Shown here: positions 1 through 5,806 of the stretch, in pieces
How positions within the stretch are numbered: position 1 is the first letter of the stretch
How the letters are laid out: every line of letters begins with the position of its first letter
Source of the DNA: Actinomycetota bacterium
GTDB taxonomy: Bacteria; Actinomycetota; Actinomycetes; JACCUZ01
Direction of reading: 5' to 3'
Length of the DNA stretch: 6,832 nucleotides
NCBI GenBank assembly: GCA_030841195.1
Contig: JAVEDA010000266.1
Span: 1 to 6,832 of the forward strand
The notes under the pieces: generated by a model
The model's input: the letters and a program-made list of their open reading frames with translations, nothing else
What the model was told of the DNA's origin: nothing
The model's database searches: none
Made by a program: the position numbers and the translations under genes

Positions 1-276
1 CTGTACGACGTGTGGCGCACCCGGCCGGGCGCGATGCCGCAGGGCGTCGCGCTGTCGTCGCCCGACCTGGCCCTGCGCGATTTCGCCTCGACCCTGGACC
101 CCGCCTGGACGGTGGTGGACCTGCGGCAGCGCGAGGTGGGCATGGGCGTCGCCTGGGGCGCCCACGGCCCGCGCACCCGGCTGGCCCGGCACGGCTGGGA
201 GCGGATCTTCGCCTACGCGCCGTTCGAGAAGCCGCGCCGCACCTGGCGCCGCTTCGGCCGCCAGGCCCGCGTCTGA
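1..276 (+). CDS. C-terminal fragment of an unrecognised protein (5' end outside window)
   Basis: The frame is open from the first base and ends at TGA 274–276, so 91 residues are visible and the N-terminus lies off the left edge. There is an in-frame ATG at position 34, but the frame is already open before it, so I read this as a partial gene. The fragment contains no motif I can tie to a family. It has a hydrophobic/acidic stretch (TLDPAWTVVDLRQ), a glycine-rich segment (GMGVAWGAHGP), and a very basic C-terminus rich in Arg and Trp (RRTWRRFGRQARV). It has no membrane segment. Codon use is typical of the window. It converges on kynU, with a 135-bp gap holding the paired palindromes. No function is assigned; only the coding status and the stop are reasonably sure. 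Confidence 0.65.
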   Translation: MYDVWRTRPGAMPQGVALSSPDLALRDFASTLDPAWTVVDLRQREVGMGVAWGAHGPRTRLARHGWERIFAYAPFEKPRRTWRRFGRQARV

Positions 277-310
277 GCGCGGTCGCTGCATCGTCGCGCG
301 GTGCTCAAAA

Positions 311-330
311 TGATCACGGAACCGTGATCA
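311..330. repeat. 20-bp palindrome, copy 1
   Basis: TGATCACGGAACCGTGATCA consists of perfect 9-bp arms (TGATCACGG / CCGTGATCA) around an AA centre. As RNA the stem would be about 8 bp with a four-base loop. On the minus strand the copy is followed directly by TTTT (310–307), so it could act as a short terminator for kynU transcripts running leftward. The perfect dyad is also the size of a binding site for a dimeric regulator. Confidence 0.85.
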
Positions 331-372
331 ACACATCCCTACCGCGACGAATTCACCGCGGTCGACCACCAA

Positions 373-392
373 CGATCACGGAACCGTGATCA
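373..392. repeat. 20-bp palindrome, copy 2
   Basis: This is identical to the copy at 311–330 except for its first base (C instead of T), in the same orientation and starting 62 bp later, close to six helical turns. On the plus strand it is followed by TTT (393–395), mirroring the T-run that flanks copy 1 on the other strand. It lies 20 bp beyond the kynU stop. Confidence 0.85.
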
Positions 393-411
393 TTTGCAGC
401 GAGCGAGTGGC

Positions 412-1650
412 TCAGGTGACGGTGGTGCGCACGGCGTACTGCGGGTCGTCCTGCTCCCCCGCGGCCACCACGGCGGCCATCTCCGACACCGCGACCACCA
501 CGTCCACGTGCCGCACGTAGAGCGGCGCGAAGCCGAGCCGCACCAGGTCCGGCTCGCGGTAGTCGCCGATCACCCGGCGGGCCAGGAGGGCCTGCACCAC
601 GCCGTACGCCGAGGGGTGCCGCAGCGACACCTGGCTGCCCCGCTCGTCCGGGGCCCGCGGCGTCACCGGCTCGAAACCCAGCGGCGCCAGCACCTCGTCG
701 GCCAGGTCGAGGAAGAACGACGTGAGCGACAGGCTCTTGGCCCGCACGTCGTTCATGGACACCCCGTCGAACACCGTCAGCGCGGCCTCGAGAGCGAGCA
801 GCGACAGCATCGACGGCGTGCCGTTGCGCATCCGGTCGATGCCCGGTGCCGGCTCGTAGGTCTCCTCCATCGCGAACGGTCGCGCGTGTCCCGTCCAGCC
901 GGTCAGCGGCGAGCGCACCGCGTCCTGGTGGCGACGCGCCACCATGACGTACGCCGGTGAGCCGGGCCCGCCGTTCAGGTACTTGTAGGTACAGCCGACC
1001 GCGAGGTCGACGTCGCAGCCGCCGAGGTCCACCGGCAGCGCACCGGCCGAGTGCGACAGGTCCCACACCGCGAGGCCGCCCATGTCGTGCACCGCCCGGG
1101 TGATGCCCGCCATGTCGTGGGCGCGCCCGGTGCGGTAGTCGACCTGCGAGAAGCTCACCACCGCGACGTCGTCGTCGAGCACCGCCCCGATCGAGCCCGG
1201 CTCGACCCGGACCAGCCGGAGCCCGAGCAGCTCGCTCACCGACTCGGCGATGTAGAGGTCGGCCGGGAAGTTGCCGGGCTCGATCACCATCGTGTCGCGG
1301 CTCGGCCGCAACCGGGCCGCCGCGACCAGGGCCTTGAAGAGGTTGGCCGAGGTCGAGTCGGCCACCAGCAGCTCGTCCGGCTGCGCTCCCACCAGCTGCG
1401 CAACCCGCGCACCGACCCGCCTCGGCGCGTCCCACCAGTCGTTGGCGTTCCAGGACGTGATGAGGTCGCGGCCCCACTGCCGCTCGACGGCGTCGCGGAC
1501 GGCCTCCGGGACCGCCGCCGGGAGCGCGCCCAGCGAGTTGCCGTCGAGGTAGACGACACCCTCCGGCAGCAGGAACCGGTCTCGCACCTGGGCCACCGGG
1601 TCGTCGGCGTCGAGCTTGGCGGCCCGGTCCAGGGCGGCTGCGGTGTCCAC
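412..1650 (-). CDS. kynU: Kynureninase (L-kynurenine hydrolase, EC 3.7.1.3)
   Basis: This PLP-dependent enzyme of the aspartate aminotransferase fold cleaves L-kynurenine to anthranilate and L-alanine in cytosolic tryptophan degradation. It has 412 residues, normal for bacterial KynU. Visible landmarks are YLDGNSLG (34–41), the cofactor phosphate-binding ADSTSANL (97–104), NFPAD (127–131), the PLP-pyridine Asp in WDLSHSAG (D197), the Schiff-base lysine in TYKYLNGGPG (K223), GWTGH (251–255), RNGTPS (275–280), and a C-terminal Arg in RLGFAPLY (R371) that should hold the substrate carboxylate. The start is GTG at 1650, because an in-frame TAG lies only three codons upstream (1662–1660). No Shine–Dalgarno sequence is apparent; a leaderless start is likely. 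It is divergent from a GNAT gene and ends facing the palindromes. No tryptophan dioxygenase or formamidase gene adjoins it here, so the pathway role rests on family knowledge. Confidence 0.95.
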   Translation of the reverse strand: MDTAAALDRAAKLDADDPVAQVRDRFLLPEGVVYLDGNSLGALPAAVPEAVRDAVERQWGRDLITSWNANDWWDAPRRVGARVAQLVGAQPDELLVADSTSANLFKALVAAARLRPSRDTMVIEPGNFPADLYIAESVSELLGLRLVRVEPGSIGAVLDDDVAVVSFSQVDYRTGRAHDMAGITRAVHDMGGLAVWDLSHSAGALPVDLGGCDVDLAVGCTYKYLNGGPGSPAYVMVARRHQDAVRSPLTGWTGHARPFAMEETYEPAPGIDRMRNGTPSMLSLLALEAALTVFDGVSMNDVRAKSLSLTSFFLDLADEVLAPLGFEPVTPRAPDERGSQVSLRHPSAYGVVQALLARRVIGDYREPDLVRLGFAPLYVRHVDVVVAVSEMAAVVAAGEQDDPQYAVRTTVT

Positions 1651-1656
1651 CCGCGC

Positions 1657-1662
1657 ACTCTA
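1657..1662 (-). promoter_or_regulatory. Putative -10 box (TAGAGT) of a leaderless kynU promoter
   Basis: Read on the minus strand, TAGAGT fits the actinobacterial TANNNT -10 pattern. It ends six bases before the kynU GTG at 1650, which would place transcription initiation on or next to the start codon. This agrees with the absence of a Shine–Dalgarno sequence. I see no convincing -35 element. The assignment is from pattern and spacing only. Confidence 0.45.
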
Positions 1663-1675
1663 GGCCCGTGCCAAG

Positions 1676-2149
1676 ATGATCTCCGTGGCGCAACAGGTCG
1701 TGGTGCGGACGCTCGGCGTCCACGAGCCCGGCTTCGGCGACGTCGTACGCCTCGTGGACGACTACCGCGTGCACTACGGCCAGCAGTCGGACCGGGACGG
1801 GACCGAGCGGTGGCTCCGCGACCCGGCCGGCCGCGCGCGGGTTCGGTGCTACCTCGCGTCGGCGGCCGCCGAGGAGGGTGCGGTCGGCGTCGCTCTCGTG
1901 TTCCCGTCGCCGATGACCGTGCGGCTCGGTGAGCTGTGGGTGCTGCATGACCTGTACGTCGCGACCGGGCACCGCGGGCAGGGAGTGGGACGCGCCCTGG
2001 TCACCCGCGTTCGCGACGACGCCCGCGCCGCCGGCGTGCCGCGAATCTCGCTGCAGACCGAGCCGGACAACGTTGCGGCGCGCGGGCTCTACCGGAGCCT
2101 CGGCTTCATCGCGCCCGAGGGAGTCGTCGCCCTGTCCCTGGTGCTGTGA
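1676..2149 (+). CDS. GNAT family N-acetyltransferase (first of a paralogous pair)
   Basis: GNAT enzymes move an acetyl (acyl) group from CoA to an amine. This one has 157 residues, a single-domain size. The CoA pyrophosphate-binding motif A is clear: HDLYVATGHRGQGVGRAL (91–108), with RxxGxG at 100–105. It is followed by ISLQTEPDN (124–132) and the motif-B LYRSLGF (138–144). The N-terminal part carries DYRVHYGQ (29–36) and RCYLA (57–61), which recur in the GNAT at 3662–4129. An in-frame TAG at 1661–1663 limits the 5' end. ATG 1676 is used here, but GTG 1685 is possible, and neither has a good ribosome-binding site. Its stop overlaps the start of the glycosyltransferase gene, so the two are probably translated together. 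The substrate is unknown; a small amine, amino sugar or protein N-terminus are all possible. Confidence 0.88.
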   Translation: MISVAQQVVVRTLGVHEPGFGDVVRLVDDYRVHYGQQSDRDGTERWLRDPAGRARVRCYLASAAAEEGAVGVALVFPSPMTVRLGELWVLHDLYVATGHRGQGVGRALVTRVRDDARAAGVPRISLQTEPDNVAARGLYRSLGFIAPEGVVALSLVL

Positions 2150-3636
2150 TGTCGATGTCGAGCGCGCCGACCGCGCTGCCCACGGAACGACGGCTGGCCA
2201 CCGGCCCCCTGGTGGTCGCCGCGCTGACGACGGGGGTGCTGCTCGCACTGAGCAGTCGCTACGGACCGCACCGGGACGAGCTCTACTTCGTCGCGGCCGG
2301 CCACCACCCGCAGTGGGGCTATCCCGACCAGCCGCCGCTCACGCCGCTGATCGCCGCCGCGGCCGACGCGCTCGCGCCCGGCTCGTTGGTCGCGCTGCGG
2401 ACCTTGTCGGCCGTGATCGCCGGCGTCGTGGTGCTGCTGACCGCCGACCTCGCGCGAGCCCTCGGCGGCGACCGCGGCGCGCAGCTGCTCGCCGCCGTGG
2501 CGGCCGGCACCGGAGGCGGCGTCCTGGCCATCGGTCACCTGCTGTCCACCGCGACACCTGACCTGCTGTTCTGGACCGTCGTGGTGCGCCTGGTGGTCGC
2601 GACCCTGCAGCAGGACCGTCCACGCCTCTGGCTCGCGGTCGGCCTGACCCTAGGCATCGGGCTGCAGAACAAGCACCTTGTCGGCTTCCTCGCCGCGGGC
2701 CTCGTGCTCGGCATCGCGGTCACGCCCGCGACCCGGCACCACCTGCGCTCGCCCTGGGCCTGGGCCGGCGCGGCGGTCGCCGTCGCCCTGTGGCTGCCCA
2801 ACCTCGCCTGGCAGGCCCAGCACGGCTGGCCCCAGCTCGAGCTGGCCGGCGACATCCGCGACGAGTACCGCACGCTCGGCGGCATCATCGAGCTGGTCGG
2901 TTTCCAGGGCCTCATTCTCAACCCGCTCGGAGCCGTCCTCGCCGCCCTCGGTGCGCGCGCGGCCTGGCGTCGGCCCGAGTGGGCGTTCTTCCGGCCGGTC
3001 CCGATCGCCTACGGCGTGCTGCTGGTCGTCTTCGCCCTGAGCGGCGGCAAGAACTACTACCTGCTGGGCCTCCTGCCGCCGCTGGCCGCGGCCGGGTCGG
3101 TGGTGGTCGCCAACCGCCGGTCCCCGGCCGGGCTGCGCCGGTGGACTGCCCTCGTCGCCATCACAGCTCTGTTCCCGGTGCCCGCCCTGCTCCCCGTCCT
3201 GCCGGTGTCGACGCTGGACGCGTCGTTCTACCCGGCGCTGAACGAGGACGGCCTGGAGACCATCGGCTGGCCGTCGGTCGTCGCCACTGTCGGTGGCGTG
3301 CTCGACGACCTGCCGCCGGCCGACCGGCGTACGGCGGTGGTGGTGACCCAGAACTACGGCCAGGCCGGCGCCCTGCTCTGGTACGGCGTCGACGTGCCGG
3401 TCTTCAGCGGGCACAACGGGTTCGGCGACTGGGGGCCGCCGACCTCCGACGGACCGGTCGTGTACGTCGGCGGCGACGACCCGCCGGACAGCGACCAGCT
3501 CGCGGGCTGCCGGCAGGCCGCGACGCTGAGCACCGGCGTCGACAACGAGGAGGACGGGCACCGCGTCTGGGTCTGCACCGCCCCGGCCGGCTCGTGGGCG
3601 CAGGCCTGGCCGAAGATCCGGCACCTGGACGCCTGA
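2149..3636 (+). CDS. GT39/ArnT-like polytopic membrane glycosyltransferase
   Basis: This 495-residue integral membrane protein resembles the PMT/ArnT-like family (glycosyltransferase family 39, PMT_2 type), which transfers sugars from polyprenyl-phosphate donors on the outer face of the membrane. The first membrane helix (about 20–36) is followed by the outer-loop HRDELY (41–46), whose Asp-Glu pair is the expected catalytic site, and by GYPDQPPLTPL (57–67), characteristic of this bacterial group. About ten further hydrophobic segments run to about residue 353, with QNKH (173–176) and GGKNYY (299–304) between them. Residues 354–495 form a soluble, probably extracytoplasmic domain with QNYGQAGAL, SGHNGFGDWGP and two cysteines (454, 476) that could pair. 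The ATG at 2149 shares its A with the preceding TGA (TGATG); GTG 2146 is an alternative. The acceptor and the sugar cannot be read from the sequence. Confidence 0.88.
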   Translation: MSMSSAPTALPTERRLATGPLVVAALTTGVLLALSSRYGPHRDELYFVAAGHHPQWGYPDQPPLTPLIAAAADALAPGSLVALRTLSAVIAGVVVLLTADLARALGGDRGAQLLAAVAAGTGGGVLAIGHLLSTATPDLLFWTVVVRLVVATLQQDRPRLWLAVGLTLGIGLQNKHLVGFLAAGLVLGIAVTPATRHHLRSPWAWAGAAVAVALWLPNLAWQAQHGWPQLELAGDIRDEYRTLGGIIELVGFQGLILNPLGAVLAALGARAAWRRPEWAFFRPVPIAYGVLLVVFALSGGKNYYLLGLLPPLAAAGSVVVANRRSPAGLRRWTALVAITALFPVPALLPVLPVSTLDASFYPALNEDGLETIGWPSVVATVGGVLDDLPPADRRTAVVVTQNYGQAGALLWYGVDVPVFSGHNGFGDWGPPTSDGPVVYVGGDDPPDSDQLAGCRQAATLSTGVDNEEDGHRVWVCTAPAGSWAQAWPKIRHLDA

Positions 3637-3646
3637 CGATGGCCCT

Positions 3647-3651
3647 GGGAG
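3647..3651 (+). promoter_or_regulatory. Shine–Dalgarno GGGAG selecting the start at 3662
   Basis: GGGAG lies ten bases before ATG 3662 but only one base before the in-frame ATG 3653. The spacing therefore favours 3662 as the true start of the second GNAT gene. Confidence 0.5.
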
Positions 3652-3661
3652 CATGCCCGGG

Positions 3662-4129
3662 ATGACCGACGCAGCCTTCGCCGTCAGCACCGTCCGCCCC
3701 GGGGATCCCCGCTGGGACGCCCACGTCGGTCTCTTCGCGGACTACCGCGCCCACTACGGCCAGGACCGCGACCCGCAGCAGTGCGACGGGTGGCTGCGCC
3801 AGCAGCTCGACGCGGGCCGGTACCGCTGCTACCTCGCCAACGGCGGTCCTGACGGCAGTGCCGGCGGCATGGCGAACGTCGCGATCTCCCCGGCGTCGAT
3901 TGTGTTGTCGCTCTTCTGGCAGCTGCGGGACCTGTACGTGGCACCCGACCACCGTCGGCAGGGTGTCGCACGAGCCCTCCTCGACGTCGTGCTCGCCGAC
4001 GCCAGCGCCGCGGGTGCGCACCGCGTCAGCATGCAGACCGAGGTTGGCAACGACCAGGCGGTAGCTCTGTACCGGAGCGCGGGCTTCGAGGTGGTCAGCG
4101 AGCTGACGATGCTGAACCGCACCCTCTGA
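3662..4129 (+). CDS. GNAT family N-acetyltransferase (second of a paralogous pair)
   Basis: This 155-residue single-domain acetyl-CoA-dependent acetyltransferase has motif A as RDLYVAPDHRRQGVARAL (89–106), with RxxGxA at 98–103. VSMQTEVGN (122–130) and ALYRSAGF (135–142) follow. It aligns without gaps to the GNAT at 1676–2149 with a constant two-residue offset. The shared blocks are DYRxHYGQ (27–34), WLR (44–46), RCYLA (55–59), DLYVA (90–94), QTE and LYRS. By my hand count about 65 of 155 positions are identical. It begins 25 bp after the glycosyltransferase stop and probably belongs to the same transcript. ATG 3653 would add three residues, but the spacing from GGGAG favours 3662. It ends five bases from the convergent truB stop. 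The substrate is unknown. Confidence 0.88.
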   Translation: MTDAAFAVSTVRPGDPRWDAHVGLFADYRAHYGQDRDPQQCDGWLRQQLDAGRYRCYLANGGPDGSAGGMANVAISPASIVLSLFWQLRDLYVAPDHRRQGVARALLDVVLADASAAGAHRVSMQTEVGNDQAVALYRSAGFEVVSELTMLNRTL

Positions 4130-4134
4130 AGGGC

Positions 4135-5010
4135 TCAGACGAAGACGGCGACGGCCCGGGTCGTCTCGCCGCGGTCCTCGACCAGGGCCAGGAAGCCGCC
4201 GTCCGGGCCGAAGACGGCCACCGGTCCGGGCACTCCGGTCGCCGGCAGCGGGCCGCCGTGCGACACCACGGTCGCGGCCGCGGCGTCGACGTCGCGGGCC
4301 GCGAAGGCTGCCCTGGCCGCGTCCGCGATCGGGAGCACGACGAGCTCGTCGGCCAGCTCCTCGAGGGTGTGCGCCACGTCCAGGCCGTAGGGGCCGACTC
4401 GCGTCCGGCGCAGCATCGCGAGGTGGCCGCCGACACCGAGGCCGGCGCCGAGGTCCCGGGCCAACGCCCGCACGTAGGTGCCGCTGGAGCAGACGACGTG
4501 CACGTCGACGTCGAGGGCACCGTCAGCGGCCGGCCGCAGGTCTCCGACGTCGAACCGGCGCACCGTCACCGGGCGGGCCGCGAGCTCGACGTCCTCGCCG
4601 GCGCGGACCCGCTTGTACGACCGCTGGCCGTCGACCTTGATGGCGCTGACAGCGGAGGGCACCTGCTGGATGTCACCGGTGAGCCCGGCCACCACGGCCG
4701 CGACCGCCTCGGCGGTGACGCCACCAGCGTCGGCCGTCGCGACGACCTCGCCCTCGGCGTCGTCGGTCACCGTGGTCGCGCCGAGCCGCACCGTGGCGTC
4801 GTAGGCCTTCTCGGTGAGGGTCAGATGACCGAGCAGCCGGGTGGCCCGGTTGACGCCCACCACGAGTACACCGGTCGCCATCGGGTCCAGGGTGCCGGCG
4901 TGGCCGACCTTGCGGGTGCCGGCCAGCCGGCGGACCCGGGCGACGACGTCGTGCGACGTGAGCCCGGCCGGCTTGTCGACGACGACCAGGCCGTCAGTCG
5001 TCGGACTCAC
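4135..5010 (-). CDS. truB: tRNA pseudouridine(55) synthase TruB
   Basis: TruB converts U55 in the T-loop of tRNAs to pseudouridine in the cytoplasm. The 291 residues fit the actinobacterial family. LVVVDKPAGLTSHD (8–21) opens the fold. The catalytic aspartate is D42 in GHAGTLDPMATG (36–47), and KAY (68–70) carries the conserved active-site Tyr. The segments QQVPSAVSAIKVDGQRSYKR and CSSGTYVRALARDLG are standard family motifs. The tail after about residue 240 matches the position of the actinobacterial TruB C-terminal domain. The start is GTG 5010, overlapping the end of rbfA by 17 bases. The frame stays open upstream to a GTG at 5094, but that extension is low-complexity Arg/Thr/Pro sequence antisense-free of any family similarity and lies wholly inside rbfA, so I reject it. 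It is the last visible gene of the infB operon and ends against the second GNAT gene with no visible terminator. Confidence 0.95.
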   Translation of the reverse strand: MSPTTDGLVVVDKPAGLTSHDVVARVRRLAGTRKVGHAGTLDPMATGVLVVGVNRATRLLGHLTLTEKAYDATVRLGATTVTDDAEGEVVATADAGGVTAEAVAAVVAGLTGDIQQVPSAVSAIKVDGQRSYKRVRAGEDVELAARPVTVRRFDVGDLRPAADGALDVDVHVVCSSGTYVRALARDLGAGLGVGGHLAMLRRTRVGPYGLDVAHTLEELADELVVLPIADAARAAFAARDVDAAAATVVSHGGPLPATGVPGPVAVFGPDGGFLALVEDRGETTRAVAVFV

Positions 5011-5482
5011 GCTCCGCGACGGCAGCGTCGTCGGCCTCGGCGTCGTCGTCCTCGTCCTCGTCCAGTCGCGGCGCCTTGTACGGGTCGGGCTCACCGGCGT
5101 ACGTCGCGCCGGCCGCGGCCCGGTGCACCTCGGCGTCGGCTACCGCCACCTTGGCGAGCAGGTCCTCGATGTGGGCAGCCGTCTCGGGGACGGCGTCGGC
5201 GATGAACGCCAGCGAGGGCGTGTGCCGGACCCCGGTCTGCTTGCCGACCTCGGAGCGCAGCACGCCCTTCGCGCTCTCCAGAGCCATCGCCGTGTCCTGC
5301 TGCTGGGTGTCGTCGCCGAAGACGGTGTAGAAGACGGTCGCCTGCTGCAGGTCACCGGTCAGCCGGACGTCGGTGATGGTGATGAAGCCGAGGCGTGGGT
5401 CCTTGACACGCATCTCCAGCGTCTCGGCAACCACGACCTTGATCCGGTCGGCCAGCTTGCGCGCACGCGCGGCGTCCACCAC
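4994..5482 (-). CDS. rbfA: 30S ribosome-binding factor RbfA
   Basis: RbfA is a small type-II KH-fold protein that binds the 30S subunit and is needed for late 16S rRNA maturation. The 162 residues include RARKLADRIKVVVAETLE (6–23), the signature KDPRLGFITITDVRLTGD (27–44), and an AKGVLRSEVGKQ segment that corresponds to the kinked AxG helix of the family, followed by RHTPSLAF. After the domain there is a strongly acidic tail (DEDEDDDAEADD and on to the end), so the protein is longer than the E. coli one, as is usual in actinobacteria. The start is GTG 5482, which shares its G with the DUF503 stop (TAGTG) and has GGGAGAGGA (5497–5489) upstream. GTG 5479 is the next option. The longer frame starting at 5521 would override that site and adds no family sequence. 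Confidence 0.95.
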   Translation of the reverse strand: MVDAARARKLADRIKVVVAETLEMRVKDPRLGFITITDVRLTGDLQQATVFYTVFGDDTQQQDTAMALESAKGVLRSEVGKQTGVRHTPSLAFIADAVPETAAHIEDLLAKVAVADAEVHRAAAGATYAGEPDPYKAPRLDEDEDDDAEADDAAVAERESDD

Positions 5483-5802
5483 TACTCGTCCTCTCCCACT
5501 GAAGTCTCGTCGTCCGTGCACTTAACCAGCTGCCTCCTGGCGGAGAGCAGCTCCAGCTCGGGGTGGCCGGCGACCAGCCGCTCGCACGCGTCAAGGACAT
5601 CGACGCAGTGCGCCCGGTCGGCCGCGACCACCGCAACTCCGACGAGAGCGCGACGGTGCAGGTCCAGATGACCTGCCTCCGCCGCGCTCACGTCGTACTT
5701 CCTGCGCAGCTCGGCGACCAGGGGCCGTACGAGCGAGCGCTTCTGCTTCAGGGACCGGACGTCACCGAGCAGCAGGTCGAACGCGACGCTGCCGGTAAAC
5801 AC
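5482..5802 (-). CDS. ylxP: DUF503 family protein (YlxP-like)
   Basis: This small cytosolic protein of 106 residues belongs to the DUF503 family. The signature SLKQKRSLVRPLVAELRRKYDVSAAE (17–42) is clear, followed by alternating hydrophobic strands (ALVGVAVVAAD) and an amphipathic helix (CVDVLDACERLV). In Bacillus subtilis the homologue YlxP also lies between infB and rbfA, so the gene order supports the call. The biochemical function is not established, and a link to translation is inferred only from the neighbours. GTG 5802 is set by GGGAGGA (5813–5807) four bases upstream. The gap to the infB stop is 13 bases, and its own stop overlaps the rbfA start by one base. The C-terminal 16 or so residues are acidic (TDDETSVGEDE) and outside the family core. 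Confidence 0.92.
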   Translation of the reverse strand: MFTGSVAFDLLLGDVRSLKQKRSLVRPLVAELRRKYDVSAAEAGHLDLHRRALVGVAVVAADRAHCVDVLDACERLVAGHPELELLSARRQLVKCTDDETSVGEDE

Positions 5803-5806
5803 CTGG

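Larger units (their letters stand above)
308..395. repeat. Nested 88-bp imperfect palindrome between convergent genes
   Basis: This fills most of the non-coding gap 277–411. Read against its own reverse complement about a centre at 351.5, it pairs as follows: 308–319 with 384–395 (12 of 12), 322–329 with 374–381 (8 of 8), 341–346 with 357–362 (ACCGCG/CGCGGT, 6 of 6), and the central GAATTC at 349–354 pairs with itself. The unpaired parts are two AA dinucleotides and the spacers 331–340 and 363–373. The outermost bases are AAA on the left and TTT on the right. Each outer arm is itself a 20-bp palindrome. Possible roles are a bidirectional terminator, a paired operator, or a small extragenic repeat or mobile remnant. 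The sequence alone does not decide between them. Confidence 0.8.

Noticed and set aside
308..395. Terminal inverted repeats of an insertion sequence
   Set aside because: The arms enclose only about 64 bp, with no transposase, and I see no flanking target duplication. A tiny non-autonomous element remains possible but unsupported.
308..395. CRISPR array
   Set aside because: There are only two repeat copies, each strongly palindromic, with one non-spacer-like interval that is itself part of the symmetry, and no cas genes are present.
353..2248. 631-codon open frame on the minus strand spanning kynU and the first GNAT
   Set aside because: It is rich in Arg, Gly, Ala and Pro with no family motif. 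It overlaps kynU in another frame and runs antisense to a clear GNAT, so it is a high-GC shadow.
2650..3690. 346-codon open frame antisense to the glycosyltransferase
   Set aside because: The composition is low-complexity Arg/Gly/Gln/Val and the plus-strand frame has convincing membrane topology and family motifs.
5011..5094. 84-base N-terminal extension of truB to an upstream GTG
   Set aside because: The added 28 residues are Arg/Thr/Pro-rich, lie entirely inside rbfA, and precede the point where family similarity begins (GLVVVDKPAG).
5483..5521. Longer RbfA start at 5521
   Set aside because: It would place the start inside the DUF503 gene and ignore the GGGAGAGGA site and the TAGTG junction. 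The added 13 residues do not resemble the family.
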